NCBI RefSeq assembly: GCF_963924675.1
Contig: NC_089221.1
Coordinates: 86,982,296 to 87,046,295 of the forward strand
Source of the DNA: Phocoena phocoena
Taxonomy: Eukaryota > Chordata > Mammalia > Artiodactyla > Phocoenidae
Direction of reading: 5' to 3'
DNA length: 64,000 nt
Numbering within the stretch: position 1 is the first letter of the stretch; each line of letters begins with the position of its first letter. Position numbers and translations under genes: made by a program. Of this stretch, positions 48,395-60,650 are shown one piece after another. A model generated the notes under the pieces. It did no database searches. It saw only the letters and a program-made list of their open reading frames with translations, and was not told the DNA's origin.

Positions 48395-49230
48395 CTCTCA
48401 AAGTGCTGCCACCATTCACACTACCACTGCTTGAGTATATATCATCATTTCTCTCCTATACTATTTTTCTCCATTCCTCATTATCTCTCAGTAAATTTAG
48501 AAGTGCAATCTGTGCAACTACTCTGCTAAAAATCTCTATGTGGATTACCACTGCCTTAAGTATAAAGTTTAAATTTAGTACCATATGTTACTAGATTTCT
48601 CTTCATCTTGTTCCTGCATTCTATTCAAACTCTGTGACTACCATTCCTACCATGTATCCTGTGATAGTTATACTTCACAAATTATGGTTCACCAAATATC
48701 CCATACTTTCCCATAGTACCATACGTTTGCAAATATAGCTTGCTGTGCCCAGATCACCATTCCCCATATTATCCATCAATTTAAATCTACTATTCTTTAA
48801 ATATAAGTCCCCATCTCCTTCTCCACCGAGCCTTTTGTGACCACTCAGTTCTCCCCTATCCCCAAAAGACATACCTAAATTCACTGAGTGCCTTTCCTCT
48901 ACACCTCATTAATAACATCTGCACACTATTAAAGTTGCTGATGCATTTATTTTCTGATTTCAAAGACAATTTTCTTACTTATCTCCAATCCTTTGACAAC
49001 TTTCTAAAAACTATGAGTCCCAGGTTCCACATATGTTGGACAGAACCAATCTCATTGTTGTGATGATGAGACAAAATGAGGCATACAAAATAAATTTTCC
49101 ATAAATGTGTGATTTCCCCCTCCTATTATCTTTTATTTCATTTCCACTAGAATCATAGTTCTTTAGGAATCTAATTCATTAACATATTTTCAAGACTTGG
49201 AAAAGTCCCTAGCAGGGACTTAGGATAATA
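48395..49230 (+). repeat. Ancient L2 LINE fragment
   Basis: L2 landmarks in order on the plus strand: ctgctaaaaatctctatgtg (48526), ttaagtataaagtttaaat (48556), the tcttcatcttgttcctgcat segment (48600), and the 3' region near 49150-49215 with tagttctttaggaatctaat. Confidence 0.65.
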
Positions 49231-50414
49231 TTGATGAGAAAAGAAGAGAACAGGATTAACTGAGGGAGGAAGAAAGAGTGCTACAAAAAGAATTACAGCT
49301 TGAACCAGAGTAGGAAGGTCGAGAGTAGCCCGATCTCATGTGAAGAGTAGGATTCCTAGACTTCATAATCCACTCTTCTCTCTTGACAGAGACCTGTTGT
49401 CATTGACATGAAGGACAACAAGCATCCTCTCATTTTGTTCAGCTCTGTGGCAGCAGATTCTCACTCCTGCTCTTAAACCATGTTTTCTCAGATATTTGAG
49501 GTTTGGGGAGGTAAGTCACTGTCCTCTGACCCAGACATGTTATACCTCATGAAGCCAAAATTGAGATATAATCCATATAAGTATTTTCTACTCCATCTAT
49601 TGTCTAGACTTATGTTCAGATTCTTTTATTTTGTTATAACAGTGTTTTTACACATATCTTACCTAATGTAACACTGCTGTACAATGTTAATTTGGAGTGT
49701 AATGAATTTATACTGTTCACTTCCTTCCAATTACCTTACAAACTTTTGTTTTATTAGTTTTGTAATTATTTTCTGTAGCGGGAAATAAGTAGAGGTGAAA
49801 CCCTGTTTTCACTATTTTATATATGCATGGATTTGAATAGGGTTTAAATTAAACGTATGCTCATTTTTTCCCCAGATTACAATATTTTATCTTTAAAACA
49901 AACGAACAGCCACAAAAAAAGAAACCTGACATAAATAACAGTAATAATAGTAATAATAATGTATTCAGTAAATTTCCTTTGGTATCCCAGGGTTCTATTT
50001 TGTTTTATTTTGTTTTGTTTTTGGTATGTGCTTTGTATTTGGGTTCTTGGTATATATTTCCAAAGGGTGTACTTGAACGAGGACATTTTTAAGTATCACA
50101 GAGAAGCCAAAGCCATACTATAAACCTCAGTATATGCCTTATATTTATCTAACTGGTTGAATTCATAAACTCAGGTCACTTCTTCCCAAAGTTCTCAATA
50201 TGTCTCATCATGATCATTACTCCTTATAGTATTTATTCTCACATCACATTCTAACTGTGGAAGTACCCACACACAGCCTATTCATTAACCCCAGCTACTA
50301 GAAGCTGGGGTTTGTTAGCAGAAACATACAATTTCTACAGAAGGTCTGGCTAATTTTAATTAAACAAGTTTTATGTATTCATCATATTTAACATCTGCCC
50401 CTCTCCAAATCAGT
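49231..50414. other. Unassigned DNA
   Basis: No gene recognised. There is a short taataataat run at about 49940-49962 and a ttttgttttattttg run near 50000. Confidence 0.45.
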
Positions 50415-50600
50415 CTAGTGTGATGGATAAGCTCTAGGACTTAAGGTAGACCTAAATGTGAGTTTTGCCTAGTAACTAACCCATTCTCTCCCTCAGTGTT
50501 TCTATTTGTAAACTGGTGAAAAACCTAGTTCCTGAGGATTACATGCAAAAATACACGTGAAATGCTTTTCAAAGACTTTGGGTATATGTATGCCATTCTG
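50415..50600 (+). repeat. MIR SINE
   Basis: Contains gctctaggacttaaggtaga, ctaacccattctctccctca and gaggattacatgcaaaaat, in MIR order. Confidence 0.7.
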
Positions 50601-51725
50601 AATTCTCAGATGCCATTTTTAACCAGTTCAATTCTCATTTGTATATATTATAATGAACTCATCAGCTTCACATACATGTTATATCATAGGTACAAAAATC
50701 ATAAGTGATTTACAAATGAAATAGTCATGAATGGCTTTATTTGAATGAAGACTGGGAGTTCCACTTGACTCGTGTGGTAGAGAGGTATGCTGTCACAGAG
50801 TGTGCCATAGTCAAACCCAGTGCACTGAATCAGCAGAAGCAGGAGATGCAGTGGGTTGGGGACGGTGCTGCTCATCAGTTATATCTACTATAACATGTGG
50901 TGGTGAAGATCTCTTCAGGCTCAAAGAGTTACTGAGTTATTACCACACATATTGCCATGTTGCCTGTCCCCCTTTATGTTCATCATTGTCTATACAACAT
51001 AATTAAGGGAAAGAAAAATTTTGTCACATTGATGATATTATTAGCACAGATTTCCTCCCACTATGTTTTATTTAAAACTCTATTGTTTATGAAGGAGGCC
51101 ACATATTTTTTACCATCTTCTTCCCTAATATTAATATATTTTATTTTGCAACCCAATTTGACCCCAAGATTGTAATTATGCAATCTGTAATTATGCAATC
51201 TTCTGTATCTTAAAGTAAGATAAATTTCATAGATTTTTCTTGAATATTTTTTCTTTAACTTTCAAAATTTTCTTTAATATATTTCTGACTTCTCAGTATT
51301 TTCCTCTCTGGTTAACTCTGATAGAGTCTTAACTTCTCAAGCTTCATAGCAATAGAAAATATTAAAGAAAAAATAGTTGCAGCCACTTTGAAGGAGTTTT
51401 GGAGTTACAGATCATCACCAAGCTTTTTTTTTTTTTAACCAATTTATGACAACCTTCAATTTATTCATGTCTTTATGGGTGCAAAACTACTTTCAATTTT
51501 ATCTGAACGTGAGAACAAGCAAGTCCACACATCAATTTAAATCATTCTGTAAGGGAAGAGAGAAATCAAGATACACACACATGGATTACTTGTTGAATAT
51601 TAATTAAGTAAAAGTTATTTTGATTGTTATATTGCAAATATGCTAATAATAAATAAAAAGGAAAAATGCATATTGTTTGAATGCCTTCTTCCAATAAATT
51701 GGTACTAAAATACTTATCTACTATA
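50601..51725. other. Unassigned DNA
   Basis: No gene or named repeat recognised. A direct repeat of gtaattatgcaatct occurs at about 51171-51201, and a T-run at 51425-51437. Confidence 0.45.
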
Positions 51726-52113
51726 TTAGTCTGCTCAGGCTGCTGTAACAAAATACCATATACTGTATTACTCAAACAACAGAAACTTATTTTCTCACAA
51801 TTCTGGAGTTTAGAAGTCCACGATCAAGGTGCCAGCAAGGCTGGTTACTGGTGAAGTCTCTCCCCTGTTCTTGCAAGGGAGCCTTCTCATAGTGCCTTCA
51901 TATGTACTTTTCTTGGTGAGTGCAGAGAGAACAATTTGATAACCTTTTTCTTTTTTTCATAAGGACACCAGTCTCAGTGGATTAGGTTCTCAGTCTTATG
52001 ACCTTATTAAACCTTAGTTACCTTCCTAGAGGCACTATCTCCAAGCACAGTCACATTGGGGGTTAGGGTTTCAATGTGTTATTTTTGAGAGAACACTATT
52101 TAGTCCATAACAG
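51726..52113 (-). repeat. MLT1-like solo LTR, antisense, near complete
   Basis: The plus strand starts tagtctgctcaggctgctgt, continues aacaacagaaacttattttc, ataaggacaccagtctcagt and ccaagcacagtcacattggg, and ends ttagtccataacag. This is the full-length reverse complement of a MaLR/MLT1-type LTR (about 390 bp) without internal sequence. It is ancient, with no coding capacity. Confidence 0.75.
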
Positions 52114-53721
52114 TTACACAAATAACTCCTTGTTTGTAACATCCAAATATCATATTCTTCAGAACTGTTATAGCATTGTTCTTACTACATATAAATTCAA
52201 CTGTAGTTATACTGCTTTGCTTTGTTTTTTGTATGTATATCTAGGTATATTTTAGGGCTCATGAAGAAAGTAGTAGCAATATTTGAATCTCTGTATTCTC
52301 CAGAGTTTAACAAGAGTCAAATACTAAGTATCTACAGTCCTTTCCTGCCAAAAAATTCTGCTTTAAGAACTTGTACTTTTAATAAAGAAACAGAAATGTT
52401 GCTGAGGGAAACATTCCTATAAAATCAGAAGACACTCCATTACCTGAAAATGTTAAACACAAAAATCTTTGTGAAGCCATTGATTTGCCTATTGTGCCTT
52501 GTCCTCATGTGTATTCATTTGGACTTTTAATTGACTTTATTGGTTCTCCCACATACTAAAATTGGTCTCTTGATTGCATTATTTCTAATAAAATGTATAC
52601 ACCTTTAATTACAAACAGATTTAATAGAAAAATTGGACAAGAAAAACATATACAACTGAATAAATATCCAGAAAACTTAAATTATAAATCCATAGTTGAG
52701 TTTGCAAATTAAATGACACAGCACCAACTTTATGGCCATACCTGTTATGGTTATATAAAATGGTGGGTAGTATTTGTGGACTTCTGAAATAGGCTACAAA
52801 ATTGGCAATGGGGCAACAACTAGTTACTTATTATAACTTCCCTGTTTCTAAAGATTTGTATGTTTTTACTCTGAAGAGACACCTAGAATGAAAATAATAT
52901 GTCTGGCAGAAAGCCAATATCTGAAAATACTATGTGCAAAAGATGGAAGAAGTGTCCATCACCAAAGATAAATTTTTAGAAAATGCTGCTAACCAAAAAT
53001 AACAGCTTTAGGAAATCTAGAGTAGAGAATAAGTTGATGATTACTCAACATGCTGAGAGATAATGAAGGAGATTATCCCTAAACGGTAAGAATAACTAAT
53101 ATAATGCTGATGTATTACAGGGCATAAAATTTCCTTCAAACTAAAATTGGTGAAACAAACATGTATTAAAAGAAATTGAACATGTATGAACATGCTTGAG
53201 TCAGAACATGTATAATGAGAAAATACCCAGAAATTTTATTGATACTATGTATTGTTTCAAGAAATTGTTATTCAAGTATCAAAAGAATTTCATATCATGT
53301 CAAAGAAATACTACATTAAGTATGATGATTAATGGAAAGAGGCTTCTCAAAATATGCCACAGAAACCAGTCTTTGGACTTATTCTTGTAAAACTTTTTTT
53401 TTTTTAATAGATGACTTGAATGAAGACTCAGAAGCCAGCCTTGAAAAGATTATACTATGCTACAGGAATAACTACCACCACATTGCATAAAACAATTTCT
53501 AAAATAGTGCAGTAATATGCCCTGACATAGGAAAATGTGAAGTGCTGCATTCGTGTTTAAAAAATCAACTGCAAATAATGTGTGTTTGTGTGTGGGTGTG
53601 GTGACAGGGAGGGAGGATTCAGGAGTCAGAGGGCAGCCTGATTGAATAATAATTCAGACAAAATTAAATGAAATAAACCCAAAGTCTATTTTGAGTCCCA
53701 AGACTATTTAAATAATAATAC
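52114..53721. other. Unassigned AT-rich DNA
   Basis: No gene or named repeat recognised. A tg-rich stretch lies at about 53578-53600. It ends at the target-site duplication of L1-C. Confidence 0.5.
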
Positions 53722-53745
53722 AAAACATGGTCTTCAGAAGACCTT

Positions 53746-53754
53746 CAAGATGGC
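53746..53754 (+). promoter_or_regulatory. YY1-type site at the L1-C 5' end
   Basis: The sequence caagatggc begins at base 9 of the element. In human L1 a YY1 site with this core near the 5' end directs accurate transcription start. Presence at the same place here is seen directly; binding is inferred. Confidence 0.7.
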
Positions 53755-54948
53755 GGAAGAGTAAGAGTGGAGATCACCTTCCTCCCCCAAAATACATGAA
53801 AAATACATCTACATGTGGAACAACTCCTAGAGAACACCTAGTGAATGCTGGCAGAAGACCTCAGACCTCCCAAAATGCAAGAAACTCCCCACGTACCTGG
53901 GTAGGGCAAAAGAGAAAAGAAAAAAACAGAGACAAAAGAATAGGGACGGGACCTGCACCAGTGGGAAAGAGCTGTGAAGGAGGAAAGGTTTCCACACACT
54001 AGAAGCCCCTTCACTGGTGAAGACGGCGGGTGGCAGGGGGGAAGGCTTTGAAGGAGAGGGCAACAACAGGGGTGCAGAGGACAAAGCAGAGAGATTCCCT
54101 CACAGAGGATCGGTGCCAACCAGCACTCACTGGCCCGAGAGGCTTGTCTGCTCACCAGCTGGGGCGGGCGGGGGCTGGAAGCTGAGGCTCCAGCTTCGGA
54201 GGTCAGAGCCCAGGGAGAGGACTGGGGTTGACTGCGTGAACACAGCCTGGAGGGGAGTAGTGCGCCACAGCTAGCCAGGAGTGTGTCCAGGAAAAAGTAG
54301 GGAACTGCCGAAGAGGCAAGAGACTTTTTCTTGCCTCTTTGTTTCACAGTGCGCGAGGAGAGGGGACTCAGAGCACTGCCTAAACAAGCTCCTGAGATGG
54401 GCGTGAGCCGCGGCTATCAGCGTGGACCCCAGAGACAGGCATGAGATGCTAAGGCTGCTGCTGCTGCCACCAAGAAGCCTGTGTGCAAGCACAGGTCACT
54501 ATCCATACCTCCCCTCCCGGGAGCCTGGGCGGCTGGCCACTGCCAGGGTCCCATGATCCAGGGACAACTTCACTGGGAGAACACATGGCGCACCTCAGGC
54601 TATTGCAACATCACGCCGGCCTCTGCCGCTGCAGGATTGCCCTAGATCCGTACCCCTCCCTCCCCCACGGCCTGAGTGAGCCAGAGACCCCTAATCAGCT
54701 GCTACTTTAACCCCGTCCTGCGTGAGTGAAGAACAGATGCCCTTATGCAACCTACATGCAGAGGCGGGGCCAAATCCAAAGCTGAACCTTACGAGCTGTG
54801 CGAACAAAGAAGAGAAAGGGAAAACTCACCCAACAGCCTCAGGAGCAGCTGATTAAATCTCCACAATCAACGTGATGTACCTGCATTTGTGGAATACCTG
54901 AATAGACAACGAATCATCCCAAATTGAGGTGGTGGACTTTGGGAGCAA

Positions 54949-54999
<51 letters not shown>

Positions 55000-55020
55000 T
55001 TTTTTTCCTTTTTTTCTTTT
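54949..55020 (+). repeat. (TA)n followed by poly-T, within L1-C 5' UTR
   Basis: About 16 TA units, then more than 20 T and a T-rich segment with few C. It forms part of the leader and is likely to be length-variable. Confidence 0.9.
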
Positions 55021-55519
55021 TCCATGTAGATGACAGGGTCTTGGTGCCCTGGCAGTGTGTCAGGCCTGTGCCTCTGAGGTGGGAGAGCCAGGTTCAGGAC
55101 ATTGGTCCACCAGAGACCTCCCAGCTCCACATAATGTCAAATGGTGAAAATCTCCCAGAGATCTCCACCTCAACACCAAGACACAGCTCCACTCAATGAC
55201 CAGCAGGCTCCAGTGCTGGACACCCTATGCCAAACAACTAGCAAAACAGACACACAACACCATCCATTAGCAGGAAGGCTGCCTAAAACAATAATAAGGT
55301 CACAGACACCCCAAAACACACCACCAGACACGGGCCTGCCCACCAGAAAGACAAGATCCAACCTCATCCACTAGAACACAGGCAATAGTCCCCTCCACCA
55401 GGAAGCCTACACAACACACTGAATGATCCTTAGCCACTGGAGGCAGACAACAAAAACAACAGGAAATACGAACCTGCAGCCTGCAAAAAGGAAACACCAA
55501 ATACAGTAAGTTAAGCAAA

Positions 55520-56400
55520 ATAAGAAGACAGAGAAACACACAACAGATGAAGAACCAAGGTAAAAACCCACTGGTCCAAATGAAGAGGAAATAGGCAGTC
55601 TACCTGAAAAAGAATTCAGAGTAATGAGAGTAAAGAGGATCCAAAATCTTGGAAATAGAATACAGAAAATACAAGAAATGTCTAACAAGAACGTAGAACA
55701 ACTAAAGAGGAAACAAACAATGATGAACAACACAATAAATGAAATTTAAAATTCTCTAGAAGGAATCAACAGGAGAATAACTGAGGTAGAAGAACAGATA
55801 AGTGACCTGGAAGATAAAATAGTGGAAATAACTACTGCAGAGCAGAATAAAGAAAAAAGAATGAAAAGAATTGAGGATACTCTCCGAGACCTCTAGGTTA
55901 AATGCACCAACATTTCAATTATAGGGTTCCCAGAAGAAGAAGAGAAAAAGAAAGGGACTGAGAAAATATATGAAGAGATTATAATTGAAAACTTCCCTAA
56001 TATGGGAAAAGAAATAGTTAATCAGGTCCAGAAAGCACAGAGAGTCCCATACATGTAACTCCAAGGAGAAACATGCCAAGACACATATTAATCAAACTAT
56101 CAAAAATTAAATACAAAAAAAATATTAAAAGCAGCAAGGGAAAAATAGCACATAACATACAAGGGAATCCCCATAAGGGTAACAGCTGGTCTTTCAGCAG
56201 AAACTCTGCAAGCCAGAAGGGAGTGGCACGACATATTTAAAGTGATGAAGGAGAAAAACCTACAACCAAGATTACTCTACCCAGCAAGGATCTCATTCAG
56301 ATTTGATGGGGAAATTAAAACTTTTACAGACAAGCAAAACCTAAGAGAATTCAGCACCATCAAACCAGCTTTACAAGAAATGCTAAAGGAACTACTCTAG
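55520..56400 (+). pseudogene. L1-C ORF1, broken
   Basis: Aligns with ORF1 of L1-B over its length, ending at TAG 56398-56400. The start codon is lost: ata at 55520-55522 stands where L1-B has ATG. There are in-frame stops near 55746 (taa) and 55896 (tag), and the span of 881 bases is one short of a whole number of codons. The N-terminal coiled-coil region and the C-terminal RNA-binding region (RTYPARISF-like segment near 56270-56300) are still recognisable. In active elements this protein coats L1 RNA. Confidence 0.85.
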
Positions 56401-56460
56401 GCAGGAAACACAAGAGAAAGAAAAGACCTACAAAATAACAAACCCAAAACAATTAAGAAA

Positions 56461-59400
56461 ATGGTAATAGGAACATACATATCCATAATTACCTAAAAGG
56501 TAAATGGATTAAATGCTCCAACCAAAAGGCATAGACTGGCTGAATTGATACAAAAACAAGACTGTATATATGCTGTCTACAAGAGGCTCACTTCAGACCT
56601 AGGGACACATCCAGACTGAAAGTGAGGGGATGGAAAAAGATATTCCATGCAAATGGAAATCAAAAGAAAGCTGGAGTAGCAATTCTCATATCAAACAAAA
56701 TAGACTTTAAAACAAAGACTATTACAAAAGACAAAGAAGGACCCTACATAATGATCAAGGGATCAATCCAAGAAGGAAATATAAAAATTGTAGTTATTTA
56801 TGCATCTGACATAGGAGCACCTCAATACATAAGGCAAATGCAAACAACCATAAAATGGGAAATCGACAGTAACACATTCATGGTAGGGGACTTTAACATC
56901 TCACTTTCACCAATGGACAGATTATCCAAAATGAAAATAAATAAGGAAACACAAGCTTTAAATGATACAGTAAACAAGATGGACTTAATTGATATTTATA
57001 GGACACTCTATCCAAAAACAACAGAATACACATTCTTCTCAAGTGCTCATGGAACATTCTCCAGGATAGATCATATCTTGGGTCACATATCAAGCCTTGG
57101 GAAATTTAAGAAAATTGAAATCGTATCAAGTATCTTTTCCAAACAGAATGCTCTAAGACTAGATATCAATTACAGGAAAAAAATCTGTAAAAATTACAAA
57201 CACTTGGAGGCTAAACAATACACTACTTAATAAACAAGAGATCACTGAAGAAGTCAAAGAGGAAATCAAAAAATACCTAGAAAAAAATGACAATGAAAAC
57301 ACGACAACCCAAAACCTATGGGATGCAGCAGAAGTTCTAAGAGGGTAGTTTATAGCAGTAAATATTACCTTAAGAAACAAGAAACATCTCAAATAAACAA
57401 CCTAACTTTACAGCTAATGCAATTAGAAAAATAAGAACCGAAAAACCCCAAAGTTAGCAGAAGGAAAGAAATCATAAAGATCAGATCAGAAATAAATGAA
57501 AAAGAAATGAAGGAAACAATAGCAAAGATGAATAAAACTAAAAGCTGGGTCTTTGAGAAGATAAACAAAATTGACAAACCATTAGCCAGACTCATCAAGA
57601 ATAAAAGGGAGAAGACTCAAATCAATACAATTAGAAATGAAAAAGGAGAGCTAACAATGACACTGCAGAAATACAAGGATCATGAGAGATTACTATAAGC
57701 AACTATATGCCAATAAAATGGACAACCAGGAAGAAATGGACAATTCCTTAGAAAAGCACAACCTTCCGAGACTGAACCAGGAAGAAACAGAAAAAATAAA
57801 CAGACCAATCACAAGCACTGAAATTGAGACTGTGATTTAAAATCTTCCAACAAACAAAAGCCAAGGACCAGATGGCTTCACAGGTGAATTCTATCATTTA
57901 GATAAGACCTAACACCTATCCTTCTCAAACTCTTCCAGAATATAGCAGAGAGAGGAACACTCCCAAACTCATGCTATGAGGCCATCGTCACCCTGATACG
58001 AAAACCAGACAAAGATGTGACAAAGACGGAAAACTACAGGCCAATATCACTGATGAACACAGATGCAAAAATCCTCAACAAAATACTAGCAAATAGAATC
58101 TAACAGCACAGTAAAAGGATCATACACCATGATCAAGTGGGGTTTATCCCAGGAATTCAAGGATTCTTCAATATATGCAAATCAATCAATGGGATACACC
58201 ATATTAACAAATTGAAGGAGAAAAACCATATGATCATCTCAATAGATGCAGAAAAAGCTTTTCACAAAATTCAACACCCAGTTATGATAAAAAACCTGCG
58301 GAAAATAGGCATATAGGCAACTTACCTCAACATAATAAAGGCCATATATGACAAACCCACAGCCAACATCCTCTTCAATGGTAAAAAACTGAAACCATTT
58401 CACCTAAGATCAGGAACAGGACAAGGTTGCCCACTCTCACCACTATTATTCAACATTGTTCTGGAACTTTTAGCCACAGCAATCAGAGAGGAAAAAAAAA
58501 ATAAATAAAGAGAATCCAAACCTGAAAAGAAGACATAAAGCTGTCACTGTTTGCAGATGACATGATACTGTACAGAGAGAATCCTAAAGATGCTACCAGA
58601 AAACTACTAGAGCTAATCAATGAATTTGGCAAAACAGCAGGATACAACATTAATGCACAGAAATCTCTTGCATTCCTATACACTAATGATGAAAAATCTG
58701 AAAGAGAAATTAAGGGAACACTCCCATTTACCATTGCAACAAAAAGAATAAAAAACCTACGAATAAACCTACCTAGAAAGATAAAAGACCTGTATGCAGA
58801 AAACTATAAGACACTGATGAAAGAAATTAAAGATGATACAAACAGATGGGGAGATATACCATGTTCTTGGATTGGAAGAATCAACATTGTGAAAATGACT
58901 ATACTACCCAAAGCAATCCACAGATTCAGTGCAATCCCTATCAAACTACCAATGGCATTTTTCACAGAACTAGAACAAAAAATTTCACAATATGTATGGA
59001 AACACAAAAGACCCCAAATAGCCAAAGCAATCTTGAGAAAGAAAAATGGAGCTGGAGGAATCAGGCTCCCTGACTTCAGACAATACTACAAAGCTACAGT
59101 CATCAAGACAGTATGGTATAGGCACAAAAATAGACATATAGATCAATGGAACAGGATAGAAAGCCCAGAGATAAACACACACACACATGGTCACCTTATT
59201 TTTGATAAAGGAGGCAAGAATATACAATGGAGAAAAGACAGCCTTTTCCATAAATGCTGCTGGGGACACTGGAGAACTACCTGTAAAAGTATGAAATTAG
59301 AATACTCCCTAACACCATACACAAAAGTAAACTCAAAATGGATTAAAGACCTAAATGTAAGGCCACACACTATAAAATCCTTAGAGGAAAACATAGGCAG

Positions 59401-60253
59401 AACACTCTATGACATAAATCACAGCAAGGTCCTTTTCAACCCACCTCCTAGAGAAATGGAAATAAAAACAAAAATAAACAACTGGGACCTAATGAAACAC
59501 AAAAGCTTTTGCACAGCAAAGGAAACCATAAACAAGACGAAAAGGCAACCCTCATAATGGGAGAAAATATTTGCAAATGAAGCAACTGACAAAAGGATTA
59601 ATCTCCAACATTTACAAGCAGCTCATGCAGCTCAATATAAAAAAATAAATAAATAAAAGAACCCAATGCAAAAATAGGAAGAAGACCTACATAGACATTT
59701 CTCCAAAGAAGATATACAGATTGCCAACAAAGACATGAAAGGATGCTCAACAACACTAATTATTAGAGAAAAGCAAATCAAAACTACAATGAGGTATCAC
59801 CTCACACCAGTCAGAATGGCCATCATCAAAAAATCTACCAACTATAAATGCTGGAGAGGGTGTGGAGAAAAGGGAACCCTCCTGCACTGTTGGTGGGAAT
59901 GTAAATTGATACAGCCACTATGAAGAACAGTATGGAGGTTCCTTAAAAAACTAAAAACAGAACTACCATACGACCCAGCAATCCCACTACTGGGCATATA
60001 CCCTGAGAAAACCATAATTCAAAAAGAGTCATGTACTTCAAATTCATTGCAGCTCTATTTACAATAGCCAGGACATAGAAACAACCTAAGTGCCCACTGA
60101 CAAATGAATGGACAAAGAAGATGTGGCACATATATACAACGGAATATTACTCAGCCATCGAGGTGGATGGACCTAGAATTTGTCATACAGAGTGAAGTAA
60201 GCCAGAAAGAGAAAAACATATACCATATGCTAATGCATATATAGGGAATCTAA
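56461..60253 (+). pseudogene. L1-C ORF2 (endonuclease/reverse transcriptase), broken
   Basis: Begins at ATG 56461 (MVIGTY) after a 60-base inter-ORF spacer. A stop (taa) lies 12 codons in, and a one-base loss near 56560 shifts the frame. The endonuclease domain then reads openly at 56622-57230, with VGDFN (Asp/Asn catalytic pair, 56883-56897) and SRIDHI, but the catalytic His of the later motif is Gln (cag, 57144-57146). The reverse-transcriptase box FADD is intact at 58550-58561. A 331-codon open run follows at 58562-59557 and ends where a Glu codon in the relatives has become taa. The Cys-rich segment is intact near 59850-59910. About 50 bases near 60158 are missing relative to L1-A. Confidence 0.92.
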
Positions 60254-60650
60254 AAAAAAAAAAAAAATGGTCATGAAGAACCTAGGGGCAAGATGGGAAT
60301 AAAGACACAGACCTACTAGAGAATGGACTTGAGGATACTGGGAGGGGGAAGGGTAAGCTGGGACAAAGTGAGAGAGTGGCATGGACATATATACACTACC
60401 AAATGTAAAATCGATTGCTAGTGGGAAGCAGCCCCATTTCATAGGGAGATCAGCTCAGTGCTTTGTGACTACCTAAAGGGGTGGGATAGGGAGGGTGGGA
60501 GAGAGGGAGATGCAAGAGGGAAGAGATATGGGAACATATGTTTATGTATAACTGATTCACTTTGTTATAAATCAGAAACTAACACACTATTGTAAAGCTA
60601 TTATACTGCAATAAAGACGTTAAAAACAAAAACAAAAACATGGTCTTCAG

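Larger units (their letters stand above)
53738..55519 (+). promoter_or_regulatory. L1-C 5' UTR / internal promoter
   Basis: About 1.78 kb, including the GC-richest and most CpG-rich DNA of the window (about 53990-54760). It should hold the internal polymerase II promoter of the element. Part of it near 54949-55020 is a TA run followed by a long T tract. Open frames on either strand here, the longest on the minus strand at 53838-54347, have no recognisable similarity and are taken as GC-driven chance frames. Confidence 0.85.
53738..60634 (+). mobile_element. Full-length L1 (L1-C)
   Basis: A complete LINE-1 of 6,897 bp with a perfect 16-bp target-site duplication, aaaacatggtcttcag, at 53722-53737 and 60635-60650. 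The 5' TTTT/G cleavage site implied by it fits L1 endonuclease. Parts: 5' UTR 53738-55519, ORF1 55520-56400, ORF2 56461-60253, 3' UTR 60254-60634 with AATAAA at 60610-60615 and an aaaaac-type tail. The intact 5' end with the aagatggcgg start indicates full-length reverse transcription. Both frames are now broken by stops and indels, so the copy is not capable of movement. Confidence 0.96.

Noticed and set aside
53838..54347. 169-codon minus-strand frame in GC-rich DNA
   Set aside because: It lies antisense within the L1-C 5' UTR. The length is explained by high GC (few stops), and there is no recognisable protein.
58562..59557. 331-codon open frame, the longest in the window, as a host gene
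   Set aside because: It begins just at the second Asp of the L1 FADD box and follows L1 ORF2 throughout. It is flanked by the rest of the element and ends at a premature stop.
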